Translations under genes and position numbers: made by a program | Notes under the pieces: generated by a model | What the model was told of the DNA's origin: nothing | The model's input: the letters and a program-made list of their open reading frames with translations, nothing else | The model's database searches: none | Source: Silurus meridionalis | Lineage: Eukaryota > Chordata > Actinopteri > Siluriformes > Siluridae | Reading direction: 5' to 3' | Assembly: GCF_014805685.1 (NCBI RefSeq) | Contig: NC_060896.1 | Coordinates: forward strand, 3,302,889-3,366,888 | Length of the DNA stretch: 64,000 bases | Part shown: in pieces, positions 1-11,794 of the stretch | Numbering within the stretch: position 1 is the stretch's first letter | Layout of the letters: the number at the start of each line of letters is the position of its first letter

Positions 1-43
1 CTGTGATTAAGGGGCGTGTTTTGTGCACATAAGACGCCACATA

Positions 44-290
44 CACTGATCAGGCATAACATTATGACCAGTGAAGTGAATAACACTGATTATCAGGTCA
101 TCATGGCACCTGTTAGTGGATGGGATATATTGGGCAGCAAGTGAACATTTTGGAAAAATGGGCGAGCATAAGGATTTAAGTTAGTTTGACAAGGGCCAAA
201 TTGTGATGTCTAGACGACTGGGTCAGAGAATCTCCAAAACTGCAGCTCTTGTGGGCTGTTCCTGGTCTGCAGTGATCAGCATCAGTATGC
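44..290 (+). pseudogene. Tc1/mariner transposase N-terminal fragment
   Basis: The stretch reads as the 5' untranslated part and first ~40 codons of a common fish Tc1-like transposase. An ATG at 158 opens a frame with FDKGQIV and [16 protein letters not shown], the helix-turn-helix start of this family. A TAG interrupts the frame at the residue before FDKGQ, and homology stops near 290. No terminal repeat or catalytic DDE part remains, so this is a dead 5' fragment. The family call rests on my recognition of the motif. Confidence 0.7.
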
Positions 291-1335
291 TCTCCTAAAG
301 TCAACAACCATCTCTTTAGTTTTGTCAATGTTCAGAGACGGGTTGTTGATTCTACACCAGGTTATTGACTGTTGCACCTCCTGTCTTTATGCTGACTTGT
401 CGTTCTTGCTGATGAGACCTATCATGCTCATCTGCAAAATTAATGATCTGAATCAAGCTGTGCATTGCTACACAGTCATGAGTCAGAGTGAACAGCAGTG
501 GGCTGAGCACACAGCCCTGAGGGGCCACAGTTCTCAGTGCGGTGGTGCTGGGGATCTCAAAGTCAGGAAGTTCAGACCCATTGCTAATATTCTCTAAGGT
601 AAAAAGGCCAGCACTATAGCCGTAGAAGCCCTGGGCAGATTAGATTGACATAACAGCGCATAGAGGCTGAAATCTGACTGGACAAAAAATCTAACATCCA
701 CATACACGTACTGGAAGCAGTGCAGCCAAGAGAAACGCTACAAAATGAAGACAATACACTGTTGGGAATAAATTAATGCAATTTTATGGAACAAATATTA
801 GAATTTAGGTTGTAAATGTAGGACAGTGCTTGTGATAGTGTTTAGGCCAGCAGAAAAGGCTTTGCTGGCCTTGACCTTCCACCACTGGTTTTGAGGCAGG
901 AGACTATAGACTTCTTTGGCACTGGAATGATGGTTGTTGTCTTGAGGCAAATAGGAACAACGGCGCTACTCAGGGAGATGTTGAACACACATTTGAGCAC
1001 TCTGTTAGCAATGTAGTCTGGTCTAGCAGACTTCTGTGGTTTTTAGACAGAGCGCCTGGTCGTTGGGAGGAGGGGTGGTCTTCTCTGTCGCCACATTGTA
1101 CTGCACCTCAAACAAGATCCAGTGTGTTTTTCCCTCTCGTTGCAAAGTCGGAATGCTAATGAAGTTTAGGAAGCACTGATTTAAGATTTGCATGTTTGAA
1201 ATCTTGGGCATTCTGCAGGTCACTGATAGCCCCATGAAGTTCACACAGTGCCTCCTAAGTTTTCCCAGTATGCAGTAGTTTGTTCTTACCAAAAGTGCAA
1301 TAAAGAACAACTTGTGAACTGGTGACTGGGTCATG
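285..1335 (-). mobile_element. Decayed non-LTR retrotransposon (LINE) reverse transcriptase remnant
   Basis: Read on the minus strand, 1335-840 resembles the segment before and at the start of a fish LINE reverse transcriptase (an [10 protein letters not shown]...[10 protein letters not shown] pattern near 990-880). 590-285 resembles the central part, with APQGCVLSPLL near 540-500 followed by a degraded FADD-like motif and an SLNIDKTKEMV-like segment. Frameshifts and stops break every frame. It is a fossil, not a gene; the clade (Rex-like or other) cannot be fixed by eye. Confidence 0.65.
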
Positions 1336-1429
1336 TGTGCCTAAGGCTCTTTTATGAGCAACACAAGAAAAACTCTAGCACAACTTGCTGAAAAGGTTAA
1401 TGAGCGCTATTACTTAAGGGACAGCTATG

Positions 1430-1632
1430 AGAAATGGTAGTTCAGTGGTGAAGGAATTATGCTTTGAAGCAGGCAGTCGTGCATTTAAATTTCAGCACCA
1501 CCAAGCTATCACGGTTGGACACTTGTTCAAGGCTTAACTATTGCACAGTTGTATAATTGAGATCGTTGTAATTTGTTCTGAGGGATGAGGGGGTGTTTGC
1601 CAAATCCTGCAAATGTAAAGCTAATGTAAGAA
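1430..1632 (+). repeat. tRNA-derived SINE, degraded copy
   Basis: The pattern is a tRNA-like head (ggtagttcagtggtgaagg, then a B-box-like part), a 'caaggcttaac' core and a tail ending 'aaatcctgcaaatgtaaag'. This is the layout of the abundant fish SINEs that share a 3' tail with L2-like LINEs; the same tail ends the LINE copy at 26.85 kb. Confidence 0.55.
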
Positions 1633-2567
1633 ATATTCACTTTATTGTAGGAATACAAAAAAATAAAAAAAAAAAGCCCCTCATGCAATACTGTAGAATA
1701 TAGCAGTGGATTATTAAAGCTTTGAACCTTTTAACTCAATGTGCATTTGGGAAAATTGATGGCACCCTGAATGACAGACAACAATTTCTTTCAAATGTTC
1801 ATAAAACCGTATTCTTCCATTTCATCTGGAGAAGACTTTCATTCGAGCCTAATAGGAGGTCCCTGTAAAATGTATAAGAAATTGATCAAAAAAGTAGAAT
1901 CAGGTGTGAAGAATCAGGCACATTGCTATCGTAGATAAAATGTTACTGTCCTTAAATCAAGTCCTGGTATAGCACTTTATACCCACTTTATGTTATTCAG
2001 TTAATTAATTAAGATCTATCAAATTCAATTTTGCAATAAATATATAGAAAATGCAGTAAGCATTTTATTTGTTTCTAATCATGTTTATGACATCGAACAG
2101 CAACAATATAAAGATCTGTTTAGCACTAACTACAGTTACAAGAAAGTTCACACAAACCATAATTTTAGCTTTATTTTAATAACAAGGTTTATTAAATAAG
2201 TAAATTAATTGTAATGAACATAATTTCTGGTTACACTTAGGGCTAATTGCACATTAAATACATATTTTGAAACAGTGGTGTGCTTTAACATTGTTAATGC
2301 TTTCCTATACTCTTATACAAAGCCTGACATTTTGCATATTGTCATCATTGGCATTTTATATCGCATTACATTACATTGGATTCTTTGCATTAGTTGTGTT
2401 ACTGTCATTCCAACAGAACTTTAGTGTTTGTTTGAAAATTATTACCAATAGCAATGGAATGAGTATCTGATATTGTTGCCCGATCTGCAAAACTGCAGGA
2501 TAAATTATTTCACAGGCCATATGGTGTAAGATTACCATTAAATCCGTTAAATAAGTTAAACATAAGC
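1633..2567. other. Gene-free 3' flank of gene A
   Basis: No coding exon is visible. From about 1915 onward the sequence is shared with the flanks of genes B and C. A TTTATT at 2170-2175 (AATAAA on the minus strand) is conserved in the B and C flanks and could be the polyadenylation signal, giving a 3' UTR of about 400 nt. Confidence 0.5.
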
Positions 2568-4168
2568 TCACTTTACTTGTGCTTTACCCATCATTTGCTT
2601 TTTAGTGTTTTTTTCTGGCTTAAGTATAATTATATAACACTTTGGAAGAAATATGCAAAACAATAACCCAAAGCTTGAGGCCAAAATGGCAAAGATCTCT
2701 ACAGCAACAGTAAACTTTCCAGGAGAGCTGACATAAGCTGGAATAAAAGTGATCCATACTGCACAGAATATAAGCATACTGAATGTGATGAATTTGGCTT
2801 CATTAAAGTTATCAGGCAGGTTTCGTGCCAGAAAAGCCAAAATAAAACATAAAAGAGCCAAAAATCCTATATAACCCAGCACGGCCCAAAAACCTATAGG
2901 TGAACCCAAATTACATTCTAGAATAATTTTTTCTTTGTAGCTGATTAGATTTTTGAAAGGGAAAGGAGGGGATATTGTTAACCAAAGCATACAAATAAGA
3001 ACTTGTATTAAAGTGAATACAACTACACTGAGTCTCTGTTGTAAAGGACCAAACCATTTCATGATATTACTTCCTGGAAGTGTAGCCCTGAAGGCCATTA
3101 ACACAACTATGGTTTTCCCCAGAACACAGGAGATGCAGAGGACGAAGGTGATCCCGAACGCTGTGTGTCGCAGCATACAGGACCACTCAGAGGGCTGACC
3201 AATAAAAGTAAGTGAACAAAGGAAACACAAAGTCAGTGAGAAGAGCAGCAGGAAGCTCAGTTCAGAGTTGTTGGCTTTGACTATTGGGGTATTTTTATGT
3301 CTAAAGAATATTACTGATATTACCATTGTTAGAAATGCACCAATAATAGAAACAGCTGTTAGCAAAATTCCCATAGTTTCTTCATAGGACAAATATTCAA
3401 TTTCCTTCTTTACACATTCAACTCTTTGTGAATTTGACCAGTAATCTTGGGAGCATTGCTCACATTCAATGGAATCTGTCCGATACATTGAAGGGAAATA
3501 AACCATAAAAAAACAATTAAATGTACAAGGAAAATATCAGCAAAAAGTACACTAAACCTTTCTAGACACCATTTGAAGAATCTCTACTGACAAAAGTAAT
3601 TCCAATATATTTTGCAGTTATTTCCTTTTCTTTATTTTTGTACCTGTCATATTGCTGATCTCTCCTTCGGCACATGGTATGCAGTCAAAGCAACAGATAG
3701 GCTTTCCTTTCTGTACAGCCTTCCTCGTACCCGGAGGGCAGTTCTCACTGCATATAGATATAGGTACCTATGATTTAGAAAAATATTAATTTGCCTAAAA
3801 TGTATAGACAACAGAAATAAAAATAGAAGCTTTCAAAATTTCAATATTAATACAAAAAAGATAAGAAAACTAATTCTTCCTTTACTTACCTGATTGGTAT
3901 TTTGTGCCCACACTATAGAGGCCATATTTATTAGTAATTGATCATTAGGTAAACTGGAGTCATAAAGTCCAACAGTAATAAATTCATGTTGATCATGTTC
4001 ATTTCTTTGCCAGTTTATTATCTCATATTTAGCAGGAGGGTCACCATTTTTATCAAAATAAACTTCTTCCCCTTCTTTGGTTTTGAAATATACTTTTTTG
4101 AGGTGTTCTAGAAACTGAAGAAATGTATGCATATTACTTATAAATATGTAATTTACACATTTACCCTG

Positions 4169-4254
<86 letters not shown>

Positions 4255-5788
4255 TACTGTGAGAGGATCGGGCTGTTGTTTTGTATTACATGTTTTTTTG
4301 CACCCAAGAAGGCTGTGAAGTGTATGAGCAATGGCATAAACTCCCTTATACACGTTACTAAAAATGGGCATTAGGGACATGTCAGTGAAAGTGTTTTCCA
4401 CTTCAGACAGCTGCTCTTCTCCTGTGCACACTGGCAAACCTTTCGAATTGTTCTGCATTGTATATTCACAGTCAAACAAAGCCCTCCAGAATTCAGGAAA
4501 AATGGCACTGCCTACAGATTTCAACGGTTTTACATCTAGAATGAAATCCTGCAGACCCGTCACCTTTGCTTTAGGGATTGCGAGTCCTATAGCTCCTTGC
4601 AGTATATTGTACTTGTCCAAATTAGCAAGCTCTGGGTCAAAGATCCAGGCCTCTGTGCCAACCCACTGATATCCAGTTATGTTATGCTCAAAAAATATAT
4701 GCAGCAGACTCTCTAAATCCCAGGTGTCGAGAAATCCGACTATCACACGAGAAGTGGAGATTTTGATCTGTTCGATGATTCTCAACACTCTGTCTTTTGA
4801 GTATGTTCGAAAATATGGAAGGGAATATTCTAAGCAGATTCCCAACTGTACTGCAATTTCAGTAAATGCAGCCATTCCACTGTTCCCATAATCATCATCT
4901 CTTCGTATTGCTCCCACCCAGGTCCAGCCAAAGTGTTTAACCATCTCTGCAAGAGCTCTGCTCTGGTAATAATCACTGGGGATAGTGCGCAGAAATGAGG
5001 GATATTTCTTCTTGTCACTGAGACATTCACAGGTGGCATAGTGACTGATCTGAAAATAAAAAAAGGACCACATTGCTGGCATTATTGATTATAACATACA
5101 ATTTTTAAGAATAGTGGGTGCATATTATTTTGCATCAATAACCACCTAAACAATACTTACTATAGGAACACTGAAAGGCCCAATACTGTTTGCAATTGCC
5201 ATAGACACTGATGAGTATGTTTCACCTATTATGGCTTGGACCTGGGCTGGTTTTGTACAACGATCATTTGAAACATTGTTTTCATTGTTTTCATTGCCGT
5301 TAACAAGTGCCATTGCCATTCTAATCCCTTGTGCTGCAAAACCACAAGTATCATAGATCTTGTATCCGAGAGAAACATCTGGCAGTAATGAAGAACTGTT
5401 GTTTATCTCCTCTACTGCAAAGATCAGTGTCTGGGAAAACTGCAGTGCTCTCAAATCAAGGCTGAGCAGGAAAGTAAGAGAAGCAAACTTAAAACATACC
5501 AAAACTAAATCATATTACTTTTAAGTACGATTCTAAATGTGTGCTAATTGTTTCTCTTTCCTATGCTGCTTACCTTATGCACTTTACTGGTGGTGGCATG
5601 ACCACATAGGATAAGTCAATTGCCTCCCAAATACTATGGAAGGGAAAAGCCCCTCCAATAATGATATCACCATCCTTCCAGATCTGTGGGTATGCAGGCT
5701 CTCCTTGTAGGCTACATGTGGTCCCATTTGCTCTGGAAAAACTTATAATTGCCAATACTACATGCAAGAGTGTAAAGACAGGCTCCAT
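2568..5788 (-). CDS. OlfC/V2R-like class C olfactory receptor, gene A (854 aa)
   Basis: Six exons: 5574-5788, 5161-5461, 4258-5049, 3890-4114, 3644-3767, 2568-3475; all introns are GT/AG and the join is in frame. The ATG at 5788 opens a signal peptide ([20 protein letters not shown]). Residues ~25-500 form the flytrap domain ([12 protein letters not shown] in exon 2, [14 protein letters not shown] and GTEAW in exon 3). ~510-565 is the cysteine-rich linker ([14 protein letters not shown]) and ~585-846 the seven helices ([46 protein letters not shown]). The first base of the aspartate run matches the calcium-sensing-receptor ligand aspartate. Expected role: plasma-membrane chemoreceptor of olfactory neurons, probably for amino-acid-like ligands; the ligand is not readable here. 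Odd point: the exon 3 donor is GTAGTA beside a (TA)n tract, where B and C have GTAAGT. Confidence 0.93.
4184..4253. repeat. (TA)n microsatellite in intron 3 of gene A
   Basis: A run of about 70 bp of alternating TA lies a few bases from the exon 3 donor (GT at 4256-4257). The homologous introns of B and C carry longer runs at the same place. Confidence 0.95.
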
Positions 5789-5874
5789 CAACCTCTTCAG
5801 ATGTAAAATATTAAGAATGTTTAGGTGAAAGTATGCTGTGATGTTTTGTCTGGTTGATCAGAAAAGATTCCTGG

Positions 5875-5882
5875 TATTTATA
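5875..5882 (-). promoter_or_regulatory. TATA-like box of gene A
   Basis: TATAAATA on the minus strand, 87 bp upstream of the ATG, is conserved in position and sequence in the B and C units. It would place the transcription start near 5845. Confidence 0.5.
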
Positions 5883-6284
5883 CAGCTATAATGAAAATTC
5901 TCTACGGTAAAATTACACATGATCAAAAAAGGAGGTGTGACTTTTAAACCTGAGCAGCTTCAATCAGAAAGAAGTTTGCCTCTGTGTATGGTTTTGGGGG
6001 CGGCAGGGGGAAGGGCATTAGTTTCAAGTTTCTTTTTTGTGTAGTTGATAGAGAGAGAGCAAGCCTTAGTGCTGGGTAATATTCAGAACAGAAATCCTAT
6101 ATCAGTGCTGCCAGACCTGGATAAGACTATTTCTATTTGCAGAAGGTTTTTAGTATAATCTTTAAAGTTGGTATGCCAGGTAATGAATACACACCAATCA
6201 GCCATAACATCAAAACCACTTGTGTAGGCCCAACTTGCATAATACCACTGCCAATAAGCAATACTGTTGCTATGTAGGCTATTT

Positions 6285-6470
6285 AACAGCAATTTTACAT
6301 TTAGGGCCCAGCATTGACAGCTTTCTGGTGCTGGGATTTAATCTTGTGACCTTCCAATCCAGATGCCAACACCTTAAAAGCAATAACTTACAACTGAGCA
6401 TTTGATAGTTAAGGTCCTTGATCAATGCCCTAACCACTAAGCTACCACCTCCTACATAATTGCATTTTTT
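6285..6470 (-). repeat. tRNA-derived SINE (unit A copy)
   Basis: On the minus strand it starts 'ggtggtagcttagtggttag' (A-box-like) and continues with the 'aaggaccttaac' core. The same copy sits at the same place in units B and C, so it predates the duplication. Confidence 0.65.
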
Positions 6471-6474
6471 TTGC

Positions 6475-6615
6475 ATTTACATTTCTGGCATTTGGAATAT
6501 GTCCTTATTCAAAGTGACCTACATTCATCTCATTTATACAACTGATTTAAGACCATTTCACAGAGGCCCAACAGTATCAGTTAGTGTGAATGGAATTAGA
6601 GTTTTTGTTGGTAGA
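6475..6615 (+). repeat. LINE/SINE tail-like repeat (unit A copy)
   Basis: It begins with 'gcatttacatttctggcatt' and reads 'cttattcaaagtgacctaca', the L2-type tail shared by many fish SINEs. Orthologous copies lie at ~15838 and ~25635. Confidence 0.5.
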
Positions 6616-7211
6616 CAAGTGTAGCTGCAGCTGCACAGATCCATAAACAGTAGGCTGCAATGTGCCTTATGTCCTGACACCTTTCTGTCATAGACAGCAT
6701 TCACAAATTTAGCACTTCATGCCAGAGTAGCTGTTCCTTTTCAGGAATTCGAGCTGCGTTAAAACACTTGGGGAATGCGCCTGAGTGTTCACGCTCTGAA
6801 ATAATGTGTGTAATCAGTCAAAAATTGGATGCTGGCCATCACCGATGAGGTGACGTCACGACCAGGAGTATAAACAAGCAATGGCAGCTTCTGTTGTTCA
6901 GAATGCGCTCAGTGTGTTGTGTTGTCTGTCAAATGGTTTGTCAGATTGTTTATCAAAAACATATATGTACCTGGGAGTGGAGCGCGCTAGTCGGTTCTCG
7001 AGAGAGCCGGCTGCATGTCAACTGCCAACAGCGGCAGTTCCTGGGCTCGCAAATGGACCTCCAACCTTACCTGCTTTGTCCAGCACTCGTTTGCAGGCTC
7101 GGAAGCATGCCTTTCGGCGGATTCTTCCCCCTGCTACAAAAGCATTAGCTCCGCCTCTCTTCCTCTGAGGAGGGGGGGGTGCTTTGCAAGCTAGGCTCGT
7201 AGAGGTAAAAA

Positions 7212-7220
<9 letters not shown>

Positions 7221-7272
<52 letters not shown>
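7221..7272. repeat. (TA)n microsatellite in DIRS-1
   Basis: A poly-A run followed by about 52 bp of alternating TA, inside the ORF1-like region. Confidence 0.95.
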
Positions 7273-7274
<2 letters not shown>

Positions 7275-8235
7275 GCAGTAACCAACCTCCATGCCGGGAT
7301 CTCCCGTTCTTTCTAGATCGGTACACTGAAGTGTCATGGTCAAAGGAGTAGCTCCTTCAGCCCCCTTTCAACATTGTATTCACACGTTTGGGGCGTAAAG
7401 TGCACGGGTATGGAGCGATGCTGCGGGTTGAAGAGGCGCTTGCGAGCTATCTCTTCTGCGATCCCTTCCTCCCTCAAGACCCCAACATGAGTGGGAGGTG
7501 CCCCGGGCAGCCATTTTGTTGAGCTTCGAGAGCTTGGCTCTCAGAACCTCTAAAGAGACTGCTAGGGCCATTATCTGGTCTATGGCTGCCCTGGTGTCCA
7601 CCCACACTGCTCACATGGGGCTGCTCGACGGGCTTTCACGGGGAGGTGCAGGAATGCAGCGTCACATCTCGCTCTCGACCTGTGAGGGATCCTGCGTGGC
7701 ACTCGGTGTCTGAGCCTCGTGGGGTGCCAGATCTGAGGACCGTCATCTACAACAGGAAGGCTTCGTCGGGAAAGTCCTGACACGGGACTTTCTGCGGATC
7801 TGGCCATGGAGGGGCGTGCCGCACCGCTCTATCCAGTTCCTGCCCTTTCCTGGCCCACTCAGGAACCTGGTACGTTAACCCCGCCACCCTTGGTGCTTCA
7901 CGGCACGGCCAGCTCCAGCGAGCTCTCTCCTTGGTCTCCACCCGGCATCGTTGTGGTCCAGGAGATCTTGCCACCCTTAGAGCTGTCTCAAGGCACTGCC
8001 CCAGCTCTTGGCACACCAGAGGTCAGGCTTGAAAGACTGATACCCCTAGGGCACTTTCTGGCAGGCTGAAAAGCTTTTCCAGATGTTTTAGTGGGTCCTG
8101 TTCGGAGGAGACCCGGATTCAGTTCGGGTCTCCTCCGCCCCGATTTCATGAAGTTCTTCCCACCCTGGTGGGAGGCCAGCAGGCTCTGGTCATGGAACAG
8201 AAGTAAACACTCTCCTGAGGAAGGATGCCATAGAG

Positions 8236-8975
8236 GTGGTCCTTCCATCAGAACCGGAGTCCGGGTTATACAGCCGGTACTTCATAGTTTCCAAAAAGGA
8301 CGGAGGGTTGCGTCCTATCTTAGATCTACGAGGTCGAATCTTACCAATACTGGGTTCTTCCATTTGGCTTTGCCCTTTCACCTCGTACCTTCACAAAATG
8401 GGTGGATGCAGCTCTGGTTCCCCTGAGGTTTCAAGGCATTCGCATTCTCAAATACATCGACGATTGGTTGATCCTAGCTCAATCAGAGCAGTTGGCAGTC
8501 CGGCATCGAGATGTCAGTCTTGCCCACATGAAAGCGTTGGGGTTTCGGCTAAACGCTGAGAAGAGTGTGCTTTCTCCGTTACAGAGAACCACCTATCTCG
8601 GTGTCATATGGGATTTAACTACTTTGCGTGCGCAGCTTTTCCCTGCCCGCATTGTGGCCATCCTTACGGCCGTCAGGAAGGTCAGAGAAGGGCAGCCTCT
8701 CACTGTCAAGCAGTTCCAGAAACTGTTAGGGCTTATGGCAGCTGCGTCCAATGTGATTCCACTTGGCCTGCTGTACATGAGCCCCCTTCAGTGGTGGCTC
8801 AGGACCTGTGGGTTCTCACGGAGGGGCAACCCCCTCCGCACCATCAAGGTCATGCGGCGATGCCTACGCGCCTTAGATGTTTTGAGAGATCCCCGGTTCT
8901 TATCTCTAGGCCCTGTGCTGGAAGTCCCTGGTCATTGCTTAATGCTAACGACGGATGCGTCCCTCACATTGTAGG
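8236..8975 (+). pseudogene. DIRS-1 reverse transcriptase, internally deleted
   Basis: 8236-8335 reads YSRYFIVSKKDGGLRPILDL, the fingers part of a DIRS polymerase. A deletion then removes the motif-A region with the first catalytic aspartate. From ~8335 the palm resumes (LPFGFALSPRTFTKWVDAAL) and has the YIDDW catalytic motif (8453-8468) and a long open frame to 8974. Without motif A the enzyme cannot be active. Confidence 0.75.
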
Positions 8976-8999
8976 AAGCAGTCAAGAGTAGTCGCTCCG

Positions 9000-9450
9000 C
9001 CGAGGTCTGTGGGAGGGGCCCCATCTATGCTGGCACATCAATTGCCTAGAGATGCTGGCCGTGCTTCTAGCACTGAAGCATTTCCTCTCGGACCTCAGAG
9101 GTCACCACGTGTTGGTCCGTATGGACAATACTGTGGTGGTCTCCTACATCAACCATCAAGGAGGTCTGCATTCGCACCCCCTGTGCAGGCTGGCGCACCA
9201 GGTCCTCCTTTGGGCCCAGGGGAAACTCCTCTCATTGAGGGCGGTTTACATCCCAAGGCCAGTTGACACCCGGTTGAGGCAGGGGTTGAGAACCGGGGAA
9301 TGGCGGCTCCACCCCGATGTGGTGGAGCAGGTTTTTGAGAAATTTGGAAGAGCCCAGGTGGATCTGTTTGGATCTCAAGAGACGTCGGACTGTCCCCTCT
9401 GGTTCTCCCTTACTCCTCCGCTGGGGCTGGACGCCATGTCTCAGGCGTGA
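9000..9450 (+). pseudogene. DIRS-1 RNase H domain remnant
   Basis: The open frame 9052-9450 carries EMLAVLLALKHF, VRMDNTVVVSYINHQGG and EWRLHPDVVEQVF-like blocks typical of the RNase H and post-RNase H part of fish DIRS elements. A stop at 9448-9450 and frame changes on both sides show decay. Confidence 0.7.
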
Positions 9451-9879
9451 CCAAGGCTGCATCTGTACGTTTTTCCCCCGTTGCGCTGCTTCCAGGAGTT
9501 CTGGAAAGGGTTTGCCAGGACAAAGTCAGTCTCCTCCTGATAGCTCCAAGGTGGACGCGCAAACCATGGTTCGTGGACCTGGTAGCTCTCCTCAAACACC
9601 CTCCGTGGGAGATTCCTTTAAGGATGGATCTCCTTTCCCAGCTAGGGGTGCCATAATTCACCCCAACCCAGAGCTGTGGAGGCTGTGGCTCTTGGCCCCT
9701 AAGGGGGCATGGCTCCGGTTGGTTAAGTGCTGGATTCCTTCTTGGACAGGTAACCAAGGGGTTGGCTCCGTCCAACCTAAGTCTACACGTCTGCCACTTT
9801 GGCTTATCATGCCAGATGGTAACGCGTTTTCTCCGCGGCACCCAGGAGCTGAGGCCCCTGGTACGACCCAGAGTGCCTG

Positions 9880-10510
9880 GGTGGGACCTGACTGTCGTTT
9901 TGAGCCTCTTTTTGAGGCATCCTGGAGGCACCTTAAAAACAAGACCGTGTTCTTGTTGGCCATCTGATCTATCAGGAGGGTAGGGGACCTGCAGGCCCTT
10001 TCCGTGGCACCCGCCTTCTTGGAGCTTACCCTGGGTATGGCCAGTGCCTTTCTGTACACCCATACGCGTTACATGCCCAAGGTGCCCTAGGTCATCCCAC
10101 AACCCAGACACAACAAGATTACAGGAATTTTATCCTCCTCCATTCCAGGCCCCAGACCAGGAGTAACTTAACCAGCTCTGTCCGGTGCACGCATTGTTCA
10201 CCTAAGTCCACAGGACAGGTCCTTGGAGAAGGACCGATCAGCTGCTTGTCTGCTACGTCCCTCCCAAGTGAGGCCTCCCTGCTAATAAGCAGACTCTGAG
10301 CAGGTGGAATGTTGATGCTATCAAATTGTCTTATGAGTCCTCTGGTCTCCCCGCCCCATTCGGGCTCAGAGCACACTTTGCCCGGAGTGTGGCTGGCTCA
10401 AAATCTTGGTCCTCTCGAGTGCCCTCCAAGACATTTGTAACGCTGCGGGTTGGTCCACCCCGCTGACCTTTGTGCGGTTCTATAACCTAGACCGCAGTGC
10501 CACTCCTGGC
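9880..10510 (+). pseudogene. DIRS-1 tyrosine recombinase remnant
   Basis: Short frames resemble a DIRS recombinase: KTVFLLAI followed by R-RVGDLQAL (~9940-9995), then near 10425-10490 a C-terminal block read as LQDICNAAG-STPLTFVRFYNLD. Stops and frame changes are frequent and the active-site order cannot be followed, so this is inactive. Confidence 0.6.
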
Positions 10511-10974
10511 CCCTCAGTCCTTCTCTAGCTGTAGTGACAGACACACACTGGGCAGGGACTGGTCTGTCTGGCGTGACTGGAGACTCGTTCCAAAAGCTTT
10601 GTGACGCAGCTCGAGTTCCTGATGGGGAACTGTCCATGTTTTTGCTCTTCGTAAATTCACAGAGTTTCCAGACCCACAAAACATGATGGAAAGTAATCAT
10701 CGAGTAAATTAAACGAGGCAGAACAAATGAACAAATGCAGATTGATCAAAAACTAAATATAGTCATGTAAAAATACAAACAAAATTTTATTGTTCATATC
10801 ACAGTTTTATTTATTTAACATTTACAACCACGCAATTGAACTTTTGTAAGTGTATCTGTGTAGATAACAATTATTTCCTGTTTTTCGTCACCAAAACAAT
10901 TAGAAAGTATTTAAAAAATTTATTTTCAGCATAATTATTCCTCATCTGGTCCCGATTCCTAAATTCATATTTAT

Positions 10975-11150
10975 ATTTTGGGAGGGGTTATAGATAAGTG
11001 GTTAAGGCATTGCACACCAAACTGCCACTTTTTGGCCCTAGAGCATGGCCCTTAACCCTATAGCTCCTCAGTCGAATAGATAAATGTAACTCTGGATGAG
11101 GGCATCTGAACAGCTTTAGTGGTATTAATAAATGTCTTATGCTTTTGGCA
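10975..11150 (+). repeat. tRNA-derived SINE
   Basis: Reads 'gttatagataagtggttaag', then 'gccctagagcatggcccttaac'. A close copy lies at 27320-27500 in the spacer after unit C, so the pair belongs to the ancestral spacer. Confidence 0.55.
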
Positions 11151-11794
11151 TTTTGAGTGACTGTGTTGTGCCTATCAAATAAAATAAAAAACGTTTAGGC
11201 ACATTACCTTCATAGAGAAATTAGTACTGTCCTAAATGAAATCCTGGTATAGCACTTTATATTCACTTTATGTTACTTAAATTTATATAGTTAACTGATT
11301 AAGTTCTATCAAATTCACATTTATAGCAACAATATAAAGATCTGTTTAGCACTAACTACAGTAACAAGAAAGTTCACACAAACCATAATTTTAGCTTTAT
11401 TTTAATAACATTGGTTTATTAAATAAGTAAATTAATTGTAATAAGCATAATTACTGATTACACTTAGGGCTAATTGCACATTAAATACATATTTTGAAAG
11501 AGTGGTGTGCTTTAACATTGTTAATGCTTTCCCATACTCTTATACAAAGCCTGACATTTTGCATTTTGTCATCATTGGCATTCTATATTGCATTACATTA
11601 CATTGCATTCTTTGCATTAGTTGTGTTCCTGTCATTCCAACAGAATTGTTTTTTTTGTTTGAAAATTATTACCAATAGCAATGGAATGAGTATCGGATAT
11701 TGTTGCCCGATCTGAAAACCTGCAGGATAGATTATTTCACAGGCCATATGGTGTAAGATTACCATTAAATCAGTTAAATAAGTTAAACATAAGC

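Larger units (their letters stand above)
1915..6740. repeat. Segmental duplication unit A
   Basis: The unit holds gene A, its 3' flank and about 0.9 kb of 5' flank with two SINEs. It aligns by eye almost throughout with 11195-16300 and 21120-25990. The right edge coincides with the first base of the DIRS-like element at about 6741, so the element inserted after the duplication or marks its joint. Confidence 0.85.
6741..10630 (+). mobile_element. Degraded DIRS-like tyrosine-recombinase retrotransposon (DIRS-1)
   Basis: Remnants of the DIRS gene order are present: an ORF1-like region (~6880-8050), reverse transcriptase (8236-8975), RNase H (~9052-9450) and a tyrosine-recombinase end (~9880-10510). 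The two ends are inverted to each other over about 38 bp (6741 onward, and 10622 back), with mismatches. Frames are broken many times and a (TA)n tract sits at 7221-7272. It lies in the spacer between units A and B. Confidence 0.8.

Noticed and set aside
2267..2470. Small plus-strand frames (67-73 codons) starting MK-WCALTLLML, repeated at 11494 and 21392
   Set aside because: They lie in the duplicated 3' flanks of genes A-C and are similar only because the units are recent copies. Their ends differ and there is no domain or promoter.
2953..3198. Antisense frame [11 protein letters not shown] repeated at 12180, 22078, 47026 and 61327
   Set aside because: It is the opposite strand of the conserved seven-helix exon; the coding strand explains its conservation.
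5788..5791. Start of gene A three bases further upstream, giving two initial Met
   Set aside because: The upstream codon is TTG; the ATG is at 5788. The same holds for genes B and C.
8402..9450. Long open frames as host or retroviral pol genes
   Set aside because: Motifs, order and inverted ends fit a DIRS-type retrotransposon; no retroviral protease, envelope or LTR is visible.
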